A stretch of DNA of 6,495 bases from Rhodoferax sp. (GCA_018882485.1 VERU01000151.1:1-6495); one strand, 5' to 3'; shown: positions 1 through 5,933, counted from the first letter of the stretch. Numbers and translations are program-made. The notes: a model not told the origin generated them from the sequence alone.

Positions 1-192
1 TTGCACAAACTCTTCAGGTGTGCCGACGAACTTGCCGTGTTCGTCCAGGGCGTCCGGGTGAAAGGCTGAAAGGCAGAGGGCTTTGTCCAACCGATCGACG
101 CCACGGCAATAGCGGGCAATGCAATCGTGGATGGCATGCCGGTCTGTGAGTTCCTGCACCTGTTTGCGAAGGTCGTCCGAAGGTGTGTCCAT
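1..192 (-). CDS. SnoaL-like / NTF2-fold family protein, 5' part only (runs off left edge)
   Basis: An open frame reads from an ATG at 192-190 leftward to the window edge without a stop, giving 64 N-terminal residues that begin MDTPSDDLRKQV. The pattern is a helix rich in Glu, Arg and Asp (about 7-22), then IARYCRGVDRLD (about 27-38), then FHPDALDEHGKFVGTPEEF (about 46-63). This is the typical N-terminus of the SnoaL_4 group of NTF2-like proteins (usually about 130-180 residues), which includes polyketide cyclase-like enzymes, small dehydratases/isomerases and relatives of ring-hydroxylating dioxygenase beta subunits. The start is well fixed: the upstream frame hits a stop at 228-226 with no other usual start codon between, although no clear Shine-Dalgarno sequence precedes it. 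It is divergent from the SDR operon and shares its 105-base regulatory gap, suggesting the same pathway. The catalytic function cannot be stated because most of the pocket is outside the window. Confidence 0.8.
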   Translation of the reverse strand, partial: MDTPSDDLRKQVQELTDRHAIHDCIARYCRGVDRLDKALCLSAFHPDALDEHGKFVGTPEEFVQ

Positions 193-216
193 GCTGGGTA
201 GAGGTGGGCCTGTCGC

Positions 217-245
217 TTGCTCTCGTCAAATGCATCAAGTATCAT
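217..245 (+). promoter_or_regulatory. Candidate sigma70 promoter for the SDR-ALDH-ABM operon
   Basis: TTGCTC (217-222) is followed after 17 bases by TATCAT (240-245). The -35 match is weak (3 of 6) and the -10 match fair. The expected start of transcription would be near 252, inside the 243-257 palindrome, leaving a leader of about 45 bases. A regulator bound at the palindrome would block this promoter. This is a motif-based call only. Confidence 0.35.
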
Positions 246-257
246 GCATTATGCATG
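243..257. promoter_or_regulatory. Perfect 15-bp palindrome, likely operator
   Basis: CATGCAT, a single central T, then ATGCATG: seven base pairs of perfect dyad about one centre base. Another ATGCAT hexamer lies upstream at 230-235, 14 bases from the first hexamer of the palindrome. Size and position over both candidate -10 boxes fit a homodimeric repressor site (GntR, TetR, MarR and IclR families use sites of this size). The family cannot be chosen from the site alone and no regulator gene is in the window. Confidence 0.5.
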
Positions 258-276
258 TCATTGGCGACAGTGCCAA
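248..276 (-). promoter_or_regulatory. Candidate sigma70 promoter for the SnoaL-like gene
   Basis: On the minus strand TTGGCA (276-271) is followed after exactly 17 bases by CATAAT (253-248), each matching the sigma70 consensus at 5 of 6 positions with optimal spacing. The -10 box lies inside the 243-257 palindrome and the -35 box is the right arm of the 260-277 palindrome. Transcription would start around 241, giving a leader of about 50 bases before the ATG at 192. Confidence 0.5.
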
Positions 277-277
277 T
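260..277. promoter_or_regulatory. Second inverted repeat, ATTGGC-N6-GCCAAT
   Basis: Six-base perfect arms (260-265 and 272-277) are separated by six bases. The right arm coincides with the -35 box of the minus-strand promoter candidate, and the element lies downstream of the predicted start of the plus-strand promoter. It begins two bases after the first palindrome ends but has an unrelated half-site sequence, so it may bind a different protein. Confidence 0.4.
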
Positions 278-286
278 TCACCTTAC

Positions 287-291
287 GAGGA
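287..291 (+). promoter_or_regulatory. Ribosome binding site of the SDR gene
   Basis: GAGGA with a six-base spacer to the ATG at 298. This decides the start: the frame stays open further upstream to about 217, but only the 298 start has a good ribosome site and gives the normal SDR N-terminus (MDLGLKDKTAIVTG). Confidence 0.75.
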
Positions 292-297
292 ATCTCC

Positions 298-1047
298 ATG
301 GATCTGGGTTTGAAGGACAAGACGGCGATTGTCACGGGGTCGGCCCGTGGCCTGGGCGCGGCAACGGCACGTCGCCTCGCGGAGGAGGGCGTCCGCGTGG
401 TCATCAACGATGTGCAGGCCGAGCTGGCTCAGGCGACAACCGCGGCGCTGCGCGCAGACGGCTACCAGGCCCATTGCGTCGTGGCCGACATCACCAAGGC
501 CGCGGACGTGCAGCGACTTGTGGACGAGACCGTGGCGACATTCGGTGGCATCCATATCCTGGTCAACAACGCGGGATTTCCGCGCGACAAGTACCTGGTG
601 AAGATGAGCGAAGAGGACTGGGATCTGGTCCTGGACGTCATGCTAAAAGGCGCATTCCTGGCCAGTCGTGCGGTGATGCCCCACCTGATCCAGCAGGGCT
701 GGGGCCGCGTCATCAACATCAGTTCGCGTGCCCATTTCGGCAATCCGACGCAGGCCAACTATGCTGCGGCCAAGGCGGGCCTGATCGGCATGGCAAAGGC
801 ACTTTCTCTGGAGGAAGGCCGCTATGGCATCACGGTCAATTGTGTGGCGCCCGGCTTCATGGAAACCGAGATGATCCAGGCTCTGGCCACCTACGAGACC
901 ATCAAGGAGCGCGCATTGCAGGCCCAACCGGTCAAACGGGTTGGCCGCCCCGGGGACGTCGCCGATGCAGTCGCATTTCTTGCGAGTGAACGGGCTGGCT
1001 TCATCAGTGGCGAGGTCCTGCATGTGACCGGTGGGCGCTATGGCTGA
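298..1047 (+). CDS. SDR family NAD(P)-dependent oxidoreductase (FabG-type)
   Basis: A 249-residue classical short-chain dehydrogenase/reductase of normal length, expected to be cytosolic and to interconvert a hydroxyl and a carbonyl group. Visible motifs are the cofactor loop TGSARGLG (13-20), Asp38 at the end of the second strand (VVIND, which usually favours NAD(H) over NADP(H)), NNAG at 90-93, Ser142, and YAAAK with Tyr155 and Lys159. The PG motif (185-186) and the C-terminal GFISGEVLHVTGG resemble FabG and 3-hydroxyacyl/alcohol dehydrogenases. One oddity: where most relatives have the Asn of the N-S-Y-K tetrad (VNLKG), this protein has Met115 (DVMLKG). It is the first gene of the plus-strand operon, and its end lies 13 bases before the preferred ALDH start. 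In this context it probably oxidises an alcohol or dihydrodiol whose product is handled by the ALDH; a role in fatty acid synthesis is unlikely because no fab genes are nearby. Substrate unknown. Confidence 0.93.
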   Translation: MDLGLKDKTAIVTGSARGLGAATARRLAEEGVRVVINDVQAELAQATTAALRADGYQAHCVVADITKAADVQRLVDETVATFGGIHILVNNAGFPRDKYLVKMSEEDWDLVLDVMLKGAFLASRAVMPHLIQQGWGRVINISSRAHFGNPTQANYAAAKAGLIGMAKALSLEEGRYGITVNCVAPGFMETEMIQALATYETIKERALQAQPVKRVGRPGDVADAVAFLASERAGFISGEVLHVTGGRYG

Positions 1048-1048
1048 C

Positions 1049-1054
1049 AAGGAA
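1049..1054 (+). promoter_or_regulatory. Ribosome binding site favouring the ALDH start at 1061
   Basis: AAGGAA lies six bases before the ATG at 1061. The alternative in-frame ATG at 1040 overlaps the end of the SDR gene by 8 bases and has only a weak purine stretch (GGTGGG) before it. Confidence 0.6.
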
Positions 1055-1060
1055 ACCCCG

Positions 1061-2536
1061 ATGCCAGCGCCCAGAGCCATCACCCTGCGCCACCCGGACT
1101 GCCTTTTCATGGGCGGTGTGTGGCAGCCCCCCGTGTCGCCGGGATTCTTCGACGTGCTGGACTGCAGCACCGAACAGGTTGTCGCACGAATTGCGCGTGC
1201 CGAATCCGACGATGCACAGCGTGCAGTCGCCGCCGCGCGCGAAGCATTTGATCGAGGGCCCTGGCCCCGCCTGACGCCTCAGCAACGAGCGGTGTACCTG
1301 GAGCGGATTGCGGAGCGGATGGAAGTCTTGAACGACGAGTTTGCGCGCATCTGGTCGCTGGAATCGGGCATCGTCTACAAGGTGGCCAAGCCGCGGCTGG
1401 GCTTCTTCATCAGCGCAGCATTTCGACAGTACGCTGCGATGGCGCAGACGTTCCCGTTCATGGAGCCGAGAAAATCGGCCACGGGGCATCAGGCGTACTG
1501 CGTGCATGAGCCTGTGGGGGTGGTACTGGCCATCGTTCCATGGAATGGGCCGGCAGGACTGATGGCCTACAAGGTGGCGCCTGCGTTGCTGGCTGGTTGC
1601 ACGGTGATCATCAAGTCCTCGCCGGAAGCGCCATGCTCTGCCTACCTCTTCGCGCAGGCGTGTGAGGATATCGGTCTGCCACCGGGCGTCATCAATGTCG
1701 TGACGGCCGACCGCGATGTTTCGGAGGAACTGGTCCGGCATCCGGGGGTGGACAAGATCACCTTCACAGGATCCACTGCGGCAGGCCGTCGAATTTCCGC
1801 AGTTGCGTCAGAGCGCATTGCCCGGGTCACACTGGAGCTCGGGGGCAAGTCGCCCGCGCTGGTGCTGGACGACTACGACATGGAAACTGCCGCCCGAACC
1901 ATCGGCGGCTCCTTCTTCGGCTACCTGTCGGGACAGGTCTGCCACAGCCTGACCCGCATCCTGGTGCCGCGCGCCCGTCAGCCGGACATGGTGAACGCTC
2001 TGCGCAAGGTGGCCGCCGGCATGGTGCTGGGGGATCCTTTTGATGAGACCACAACCGCGGGTCCGCTGGCTTCGGCGCGGCAGCGTGCATCGGTAGAGCG
2101 GCATTGTGCGCAGGCCGTGGCGGATGGCGCCACGCTGGTTTGCGGAGGCAAGCGTCCCGCCCAACCGGCCAAGGGCTTCTTCTTTGAGCCGACGGTGTTT
2201 GCCGACGTGGACAACCGCTCCGTGATCGCGCAGGAAGAAATCTTTGGGCCTGTCCTTTGCGTGATCCCGTACGACAGCCTGGAGGAGGCCATCGCGATGG
2301 CCAATGACAGCATCTATGGCCTGAACGCTGCAGTGTTCACCAACGACGCGGCCCGAGCCATCGAGGTGGCGCGGCAGTTGCGGGTTGGATCCGTGGGCCA
2401 CAACGCATCACGGACGGATTTTTCGATCGGCTTTGGAGGCTTCAAGCAGTCCGGCATCGGCCGCGAGGGCGGCACAGAAGGTCTGATGGCCTTCATGGAG
2501 TCGAAAACGATCGTCGTCGATCAATTGGCCGCGTAA
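1061..2536 (+). CDS. NAD(P)-dependent aldehyde dehydrogenase (ALDH superfamily)
   Basis: A 491-residue, full-length ALDH expected to oxidise an aldehyde to a carboxylate in the cytosol. Numbering from the 1061 start: oxyanion Asn162 in PWNGP, cofactor-binding Lys185 in KSSPEAP, FTGSTAAG glycine motif at about 235-242, general-base Glu259 in TLELGGKSP, nucleophile Cys294 in SGQVCHSLTR, Glu393 in EEIFGPV, and GFGGFKQSGIGREGG near 457-471. All catalytic residues are present. KSSPEAP departs from the common KPSE/KPSPETP form, but the key Lys is kept. The start is chosen on the AAGGAA site; ATG 1040 would add 7 residues. It follows the SDR without its own promoter and is followed after 31 bases by the ABM gene. 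It most resembles the broad betaine/aromatic-aldehyde type of ALDH. The substrate cannot be assigned; the operon suggests the aldehyde arises from the SDR step. Confidence 0.94.
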   Translation: MPAPRAITLRHPDCLFMGGVWQPPVSPGFFDVLDCSTEQVVARIARAESDDAQRAVAAAREAFDRGPWPRLTPQQRAVYLERIAERMEVLNDEFARIWSLESGIVYKVAKPRLGFFISAAFRQYAAMAQTFPFMEPRKSATGHQAYCVHEPVGVVLAIVPWNGPAGLMAYKVAPALLAGCTVIIKSSPEAPCSAYLFAQACEDIGLPPGVINVVTADRDVSEELVRHPGVDKITFTGSTAAGRRISAVASERIARVTLELGGKSPALVLDDYDMETAARTIGGSFFGYLSGQVCHSLTRILVPRARQPDMVNALRKVAAGMVLGDPFDETTTAGPLASARQRASVERHCAQAVADGATLVCGGKRPAQPAKGFFFEPTVFADVDNRSVIAQEEIFGPVLCVIPYDSLEEAIAMANDSIYGLNAAVFTNDAARAIEVARQLRVGSVGHNASRTDFSIGFGGFKQSGIGREGGTEGLMAFMESKTIVVDQLAA

Positions 2537-2556
2537 GCGACGAGTAGCGATGAACC

Positions 2557-2562
2557 AAGGAG
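2557..2562 (+). promoter_or_regulatory. Ribosome binding site of the ABM-domain gene
   Basis: AAGGAG with a five-base spacer to the ATG at 2568. It lies inside the possible longer frame from the ATG at 2550, and so decides for the downstream start. Confidence 0.75.
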
Positions 2563-2567
2563 AGACC

Positions 2568-2876
2568 ATGGATCCACGGATCGCCGTGATTGGAATTGTC
2601 CGCTTTCCGCCGGATCGCGTGGCGGAGATCCGCCCGCACATTCGGGCACTCGTCACCGCCACGCATGCGCATGACGGTTGCATTGCCTATGACGTGGCGG
2701 AGGATCTGTTCGATGCAGGCCTGCTGCGCTTCTCGGAACTGTGGCCCGATGCGGACAGCCTGGCCCGCCACACCACAGCACCGCATATTGCCCCCTGGCA
2801 TGCGGCGGCAAAGGCATGCGGACAGATGGAAAAGCGGTTCCACGTCATGGAGGTGGCCGCGACCAAGACGACCTGA
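2568..2876 (+). CDS. Antibiotic biosynthesis monooxygenase (ABM/YgiN-like) domain protein
   Basis: A 102-residue protein consisting of one ABM domain, a dimeric ferredoxin-like fold of about 95 residues. Visible family features are a first strand with RIAVIGIVRF (4-13), a long helix, HDGCIAYDVAED (35-46; the usual EpGCl-YdV pattern), then LLRFSELWPDADSLARHTTAPHI (52-74; the family's f-l-E-W-d--al--H pattern) and a final strand RFHVMEV. Some members (E. coli YgiN, ActVA-Orf6) act on quinols or aromatic polyketides without cofactors, but many have no known activity, so oxygenase function is not proven. The start at 2568 is set by AAGGAG; the ATG at 2550 would add six residues. It is the last gene of the plus-strand operon and may act on an aromatic or quinol intermediate, or serve as a small accessory protein. 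Its stop lies 7 bases from the stop of the opposing epimerase-like gene. Confidence 0.85.
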   Translation: MDPRIAVIGIVRFPPDRVAEIRPHIRALVTATHAHDGCIAYDVAEDLFDAGLLRFSELWPDADSLARHTTAPHIAPWHAAAKACGQMEKRFHVMEVAATKTT

Positions 2877-2883
2877 GGCACCG

Positions 2884-3867
2884 TCAGCCGCGCTGGGCCA
2901 CCCAGCGCTGCACCCGACGGATACCCTCTGCAATGTCGATCTGGGGCTCCCAGCCGATCAGCCGGCGGGCCTTGTCGCGCGTGTAGCCGATCTGGCGGCG
3001 CGGGGGCTGCCGGGTGGAGCCCGCGTCCCCTTGAAACACCGGGCGCAAGGTGGAGCCGCAGGCGGCTGCGACGAGTTCCATGATCCGCGCCTCGCTGGTG
3101 TCTTCTCCCGCGCAGATGTTGAGCGATTCACCACTGACAGGGCTTTCCATGGCCAGCAGGTTGGCCCGAGCAGCGTCAGCGGCGTGGAGGTAGTCCTGCA
3201 CTTGGCTTCCGTCGCCCTGGACCACGATCGGCTCGCCACGACCCAGGCTGGCACAGGCGTCGGCGATGCGCTTTCCTACCAGTGCGCGACCATGCTGGTG
3301 CTCGCCGTACACGGCAGAGTACCGCAGCGCCACAAAGTCCAGGCCATGCTGCTCGCGGTACAACCGGGCGAGCGCCTCGGCCATGACCTTCGATGCGCAG
3401 TAGAGCGTCATCGGTGACGGCGCCATGGCCCAGCTCAGCGGAGCGTCCTCGCTCAGTGCGTCCGCCTGCGACGTGCCATAGACCCCGACCGAGGAACTGA
3501 TCACGATCTTGCGCACGCCCAGTTGGCGGCAAGCCTCCAGCGCGTTCTGCAGGCCGCGTATGTTCACGTCCACGCCGTTCCAGGGGTTTTCACCGAACTG
3601 CGTGGCCATGATGCCGGCCACCGAAAACACGCCATCCATCCCGCGACACGCGTCCAGCACCTCATTCAGACGCAACATGTCCGCTCGCAGGAGCCGTGCG
3701 CGTGTATCGGCGAGCACGTCCTTCATGGGCTCCAGGCTCCCGGAGGAGAGATTGTCGAGCAGCCGGACTTCCTGGGCGCCGGCAGCAAGCAACTGGCGTG
3801 CGATGTGCACACCGATCTGGCTGGCGGCCCCCAGAATCAGGAATCGTCCGTTGGCGATCGTGGGCAT
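2884..3867 (-). CDS. NAD-dependent epimerase/dehydratase family protein (extended SDR)
   Basis: A 327-residue extended SDR of normal length. The Rossmann loop reads GAASQIG (13-19), where the usual middle Gly of GxxGxxG is Ser16; Asp38 in LLDN fits NAD binding. SSVGVYG (125-131) carries the active-site Ser region and Tyr156-xxx-Lys160 is the catalytic pair. The RYSAVYGE (182-189) and IGWEP (304-308) motifs follow the GalE/RmlB/WbpP pattern. In NDP-sugar enzymes the GxQxRDY motif places an Arg on the nucleotide phosphates; here GSQVQDY has Gln224 instead, arguing against a standard NDP-sugar substrate. The start is supported by AAGGA at 3877-3873, five bases before the ATG. It is the last gene of the transporter transcript, 82 bases after tctA, and no polysaccharide genes are near. 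A catabolic oxidoreductase, lactone/sugar-acid enzyme or epimerase acting on the imported compound is as likely as a sugar-nucleotide enzyme. Family sure, substrate unknown. Confidence 0.9.
   Translation of the reverse strand: MPTIANGRFLILGAASQIGVHIARQLLAAGAQEVRLLDNLSSGSLEPMKDVLADTRARLLRADMLRLNEVLDACRGMDGVFSVAGIMATQFGENPWNGVDVNIRGLQNALEACRQLGVRKIVISSSVGVYGTSQADALSEDAPLSWAMAPSPMTLYCASKVMAEALARLYREQHGLDFVALRYSAVYGEHQHGRALVGKRIADACASLGRGEPIVVQGDGSQVQDYLHAADAARANLLAMESPVSGESLNICAGEDTSEARIMELVAAACGSTLRPVFQGDAGSTRQPPRRQIGYTRDKARRLIGWEPQIDIAEGIRRVQRWVAQRG
2890..2908. other. GC-rich stem-loop at the convergent gene junction
   Basis: A perfect eight-base-pair inverted repeat: GCGCTGGG (2890-2897), loop CCA, CCCAGCGC (2901-2908). 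It starts 13 bases after the ABM stop and lies inside the last codons of the epimerase-like gene. There is no T-run on either side, so it is not a standard intrinsic terminator; it could stabilise the 3' end of the plus-strand transcript or assist factor-dependent termination. It also encodes conserved-looking C-terminal residues, so chance under coding constraint is possible. Confidence 0.4.
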
Positions 3868-3949
3868 GGAAATCCTTGAGAGTGGTGAAGAAACAGATCG
3901 GGAAGGTCGGGCACACCGACAGGCGGCTCAGCCTCACCTTGGCAGGCGC
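3868..3949 (-). promoter_or_regulatory. Spacer between tctA and the epimerase-like gene with RBS
   Basis: An 82-base gap on the transporter transcript. It holds AAGGA (3877-3873), a good ribosome site for the epimerase-like ATG at 3867, and a small hairpin GTCGG-N5-CCGAC (3906-3920). The hairpin has no T-run, so read-through from tctA seems likely. No convincing separate promoter was recognised. Confidence 0.5.
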
Positions 3950-5458
3950 CTACTCCTGGAACGCGACCTCGCGCGTCCGGCGGATGGCGGGCAGCAACAG
4001 CATGGCCAGCATCGCGATGCCCACCAGCAGCAGTGCCAGGCTGATCGGCCGCGTGACGAAGATCGTCGGATCGCCGTAGGAAATCTGCAGGGCGCGCTTG
4101 AAGTTCTGCTCGATGATGGGCTCCAGCACGAAGGCGAGCAGCAACGGGGCGGGCTCACATTTCCACTTGATGAACAGGTAGCCGATGAACCCGAAGATCA
4201 CCAGCAACAACACGTCAAAGCCGCTGTTGCTGGTCGTATAGGCGCCGACGCACATGAACACAAGAATCATCGGATAGAACAGGTGGTAAGGAATCTTCAG
4301 CAGACGTACCCAGATGCCTACCAGCGGCAAATTGATAACCAGCAGCATCAGATTGCCGATAACCATGGACGCCACCAGGCCCCAGAAAAGATCCGGCTTC
4401 TGCGTCATCACATTGGGGCCGGGTGTGATGCCGTGGATCATCATGGCACCGGCGACCAGCGCGATCACCGCGTTCGAGGGGATTCCAAGCGTGAGCAGCG
4501 GTATGAACGACGTCTGGGCCCCGGCATTGTTCGCGCTCTCTGGTGCGGCGACACCTTCCACCGCGCCCTGGCCAAAGCGGGAGGAGTCCTTGGCCAGCTT
4601 CTTCTCCAGTGCATAGGCGGCAAACGACGACAGCATCGCCCCCCCACCCGGCAGCAGACCGAGCAAGGAGCCGAGACCGGTACCGCGCAGTGTTGCGGGC
4701 CAGCAGCGGCGGAAGTCATCGGCGGTGGGCCAGAGATGCGTGATCCGCCCTTCGACGATGACTCCCTTGTGCCGTTGCTCCAGGTTGGCGATGACTTCGC
4801 CCATTCCGAACAGGCCCATGGCGACGGGCACGACGCCAATGCCATCGGCCAGCTCCGGAAGGCCGAAGGTCATCCGGTAGGCCCCGGTCTCAATGTCGGT
4901 GCCGACCGTGCCAAGCACCAGACCCAGCAGGAGCATACCGATGGCAGCGACGACGGAACCCTGAGCAAGAACGACCGCAACGATCAGGCCCAAAAGCATC
5001 AGCGACACATACTCGGCCGGCCCGAAAAGCAGGGCCAATTGCGCGAGAGGGGGGGCAAACAAGGCAATGAAGACCGTGGCGACGACTCCCGCAAACACCG
5101 AACTGAGGGCCGCGATGGCCAATGCCGGACCGGCCCGGCCTCGTTTCGCCATCTGATGGCCATCCAGACAGGTGACGATGGAGGACATCTCCCCTGGCAT
5201 GTTCACCAGGATGGAGGTGGTAGAGCCTCCGAACTGGGCACCGTAGTAGATGCCAGCCAGCATGATCAGGGCTGCAACCGGTGGAAGATAGAAGCTGATC
5301 GGCAGCAGCATCGCCACGGCGTTCAGCGGGCCAAGTCCCGGCAACACGCCAATCATCGTCCCCAGAAGGCAGCCGATCAGGCAGTACAGAAGATTCATCG
5401 GCTGCGCCGCGACCGTCAGGCCGTGCAGCAAGCCGGCCATACCGGCCATCACATCCAT
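3950..5458 (-). CDS. tctA: Tripartite tricarboxylate transporter, large membrane subunit TctA
   Basis: A 502-residue inner-membrane protein of the usual TctA length, forming the transport channel of a TTT secondary carrier that uses an ion gradient to import carboxylates delivered by a Bug protein. The first family repeat shows GTMIGVLPGLGPLNAVAMLLP (about 33-53), then LAGIYYGAQFGGSTTSILVNMPGE (about 67-90) and DGHQMAKRGRAGPAL (99-113). The second shows GLLPGGGAMLSSFAAYALEK (267-286) and the hallmark PESANNAGAQTSFIPLLTLGIPS (306-328). About ten to twelve hydrophobic segments are visible, the last at about 471-490. The start at 5458 is chosen because it lies one base after the tctB stop, has GGAG seven bases upstream, and gives the normal TctA N-terminus; the same frame stays open upstream only because it overlaps tctB. 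The one-base gap points to translational coupling with tctB. The substrate cannot be read from this subunit. Confidence 0.95.
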   Translation of the reverse strand: MDVMAGMAGLLHGLTVAAQPMNLLYCLIGCLLGTMIGVLPGLGPLNAVAMLLPISFYLPPVAALIMLAGIYYGAQFGGSTTSILVNMPGEMSSIVTCLDGHQMAKRGRAGPALAIAALSSVFAGVVATVFIALFAPPLAQLALLFGPAEYVSLMLLGLIVAVVLAQGSVVAAIGMLLLGLVLGTVGTDIETGAYRMTFGLPELADGIGVVPVAMGLFGMGEVIANLEQRHKGVIVEGRITHLWPTADDFRRCWPATLRGTGLGSLLGLLPGGGAMLSSFAAYALEKKLAKDSSRFGQGAVEGVAAPESANNAGAQTSFIPLLTLGIPSNAVIALVAGAMMIHGITPGPNVMTQKPDLFWGLVASMVIGNLMLLVINLPLVGIWVRLLKIPYHLFYPMILVFMCVGAYTTSNSGFDVLLLVIFGFIGYLFIKWKCEPAPLLLAFVLEPIIEQNFKRALQISYGDPTIFVTRPISLALLLVGIAMLAMLLLPAIRRTREVAFQE

Positions 5459-5459
5459 G

Positions 5460-5921
5460 CTAGAACTCCAGGCCGACCGGCCAAAGCGCGATAGACAAAC
5501 CAAGCGCCTTGACGAACACCAGGGCACACACGACAACCGACCCGATCGCGACCGCCAGCGCCTCCCGCCAGGTCGTTCCGCGGTTGGCAGCACATCCGAT
5601 CATGACTAGGCCGAAGATGGCAACGACCAGACCCAGTCGCTGGATCGACATCGCAAAGAAGACGACGGAAAGCAGCACCAGAACCAGCGGCCGCAAATGC
5701 CAGGGTTCTGGTGCTTCCCCGGGGGTGGCCAGCCCGTGTACCACCATGATCGCTCCCACCACGGTTTGCGCCGTTGCGAACATGTAAGGCACAAAGCCGG
5801 GGCCCAGCCCGACCTCGGTGCCCCGGCTCAACGGCCAAGCGAGATAAAAGGCCAGCAGCGCGGCAAGAATCAGGAAACCCCCAGCGAAAACCTCGTTGAG
5901 GTTCTGTTTGCGCAATGACAT
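5460..5921 (-). CDS. tctB: Tripartite tricarboxylate transporter, small membrane subunit TctB
   Basis: A 153-residue inner-membrane protein of normal TctB length, the small partner of TctA. Hydrophobic segments lie at about 12-30, 46-64, 78-92, 96-111 and 121-147. The motif GLGPGFVPYM (38-47) after the first segment is the common GpGffP signature of the family, and FVKALGLSIALWP near the C-terminus matches the usual last helix. The ATG at 5921 is preferred, although its own ribosome site is weak; an in-frame TTG at 5930 would add three residues (see the hairpin at 5934-5949). It lies 38 bases after tctC and one base before tctA, as in typical tctCBA operons. Function is by family and neighbours; conservation within TctB is low. 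Confidence 0.9.
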   Translation of the reverse strand: MSLRKQNLNEVFAGGFLILAALLAFYLAWPLSRGTEVGLGPGFVPYMFATAQTVVGAIMVVHGLATPGEAPEPWHLRPLVLVLLSVVFFAMSIQRLGLVVAIFGLVMIGCAANRGTTWREALAVAIGSVVVCALVFVKALGLSIALWPVGLEF

Positions 5922-5933
5922 GGCCTGCAATTC

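Larger units (their letters stand above)
193..297. promoter_or_regulatory. Divergent promoter/operator region between SnoaL-like and SDR genes
   Basis: This is the only sizeable non-coding interval at a divergent gene pair in the window, and it is visibly more AT-rich than its flanks around 225-285. It holds candidate sigma70 promoters for both strands, two perfect inverted repeats (243-257 and 260-277), a third ATGCAT hexamer at 230-235, and the ribosome binding site of the SDR gene. The arrangement suggests that one or two DNA-binding regulators, encoded outside the window, control both transcripts together. Promoter and operator roles are inferred from motif and position only. Confidence 0.65.

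Noticed and set aside
14..238. A 74-codon minus-strand frame overlapping the SnoaL-like gene
   Set aside because: It is a different frame from the SnoaL-like protein and its Arg/Pro/His-rich translation has no domain pattern. The frame starting at 192 gives a recognisable family and runs off the edge.
217..297. N-terminal extension of the SDR gene to 217
   Set aside because: The extra 27 residues cross the palindromes and the candidate promoter, have no good ribosome site, and precede the normal SDR N-terminus at 298, which has GAGGA at six bases.
2590..3417. A 275-codon plus-strand frame over the ABM and epimerase-like genes
   Set aside because: It is out of frame with the ABM gene and antisense to the epimerase-like gene, with an Arg/Trp/Pro-rich translation typical of a shadow frame.
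3906..3920. Hairpin GTCGG-N5-CCGAC as a terminator after tctA
   Set aside because: A five-pair stem without a T-run, followed closely by a good ribosome site for the next gene on the same strand. Too weak to call a terminator.
3509..5494. A 661-codon open frame on the plus strand opposite tctA and part of the epimerase-like gene
   Set aside because: Its translation is low-complexity, rich in His, Gln, Arg and Asp, as expected of the antisense of a hydrophobic high-GC gene. It matches no family I recognise, while the opposite strand encodes textbook TctA motifs.
5459..5593. N-terminal extension of tctA to 5593
   Set aside because: It would overlap tctB by about 134 bases and gives an Arg/Ser-rich stretch unlike any TctA N-terminus. 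The 5458 start fits the family length.
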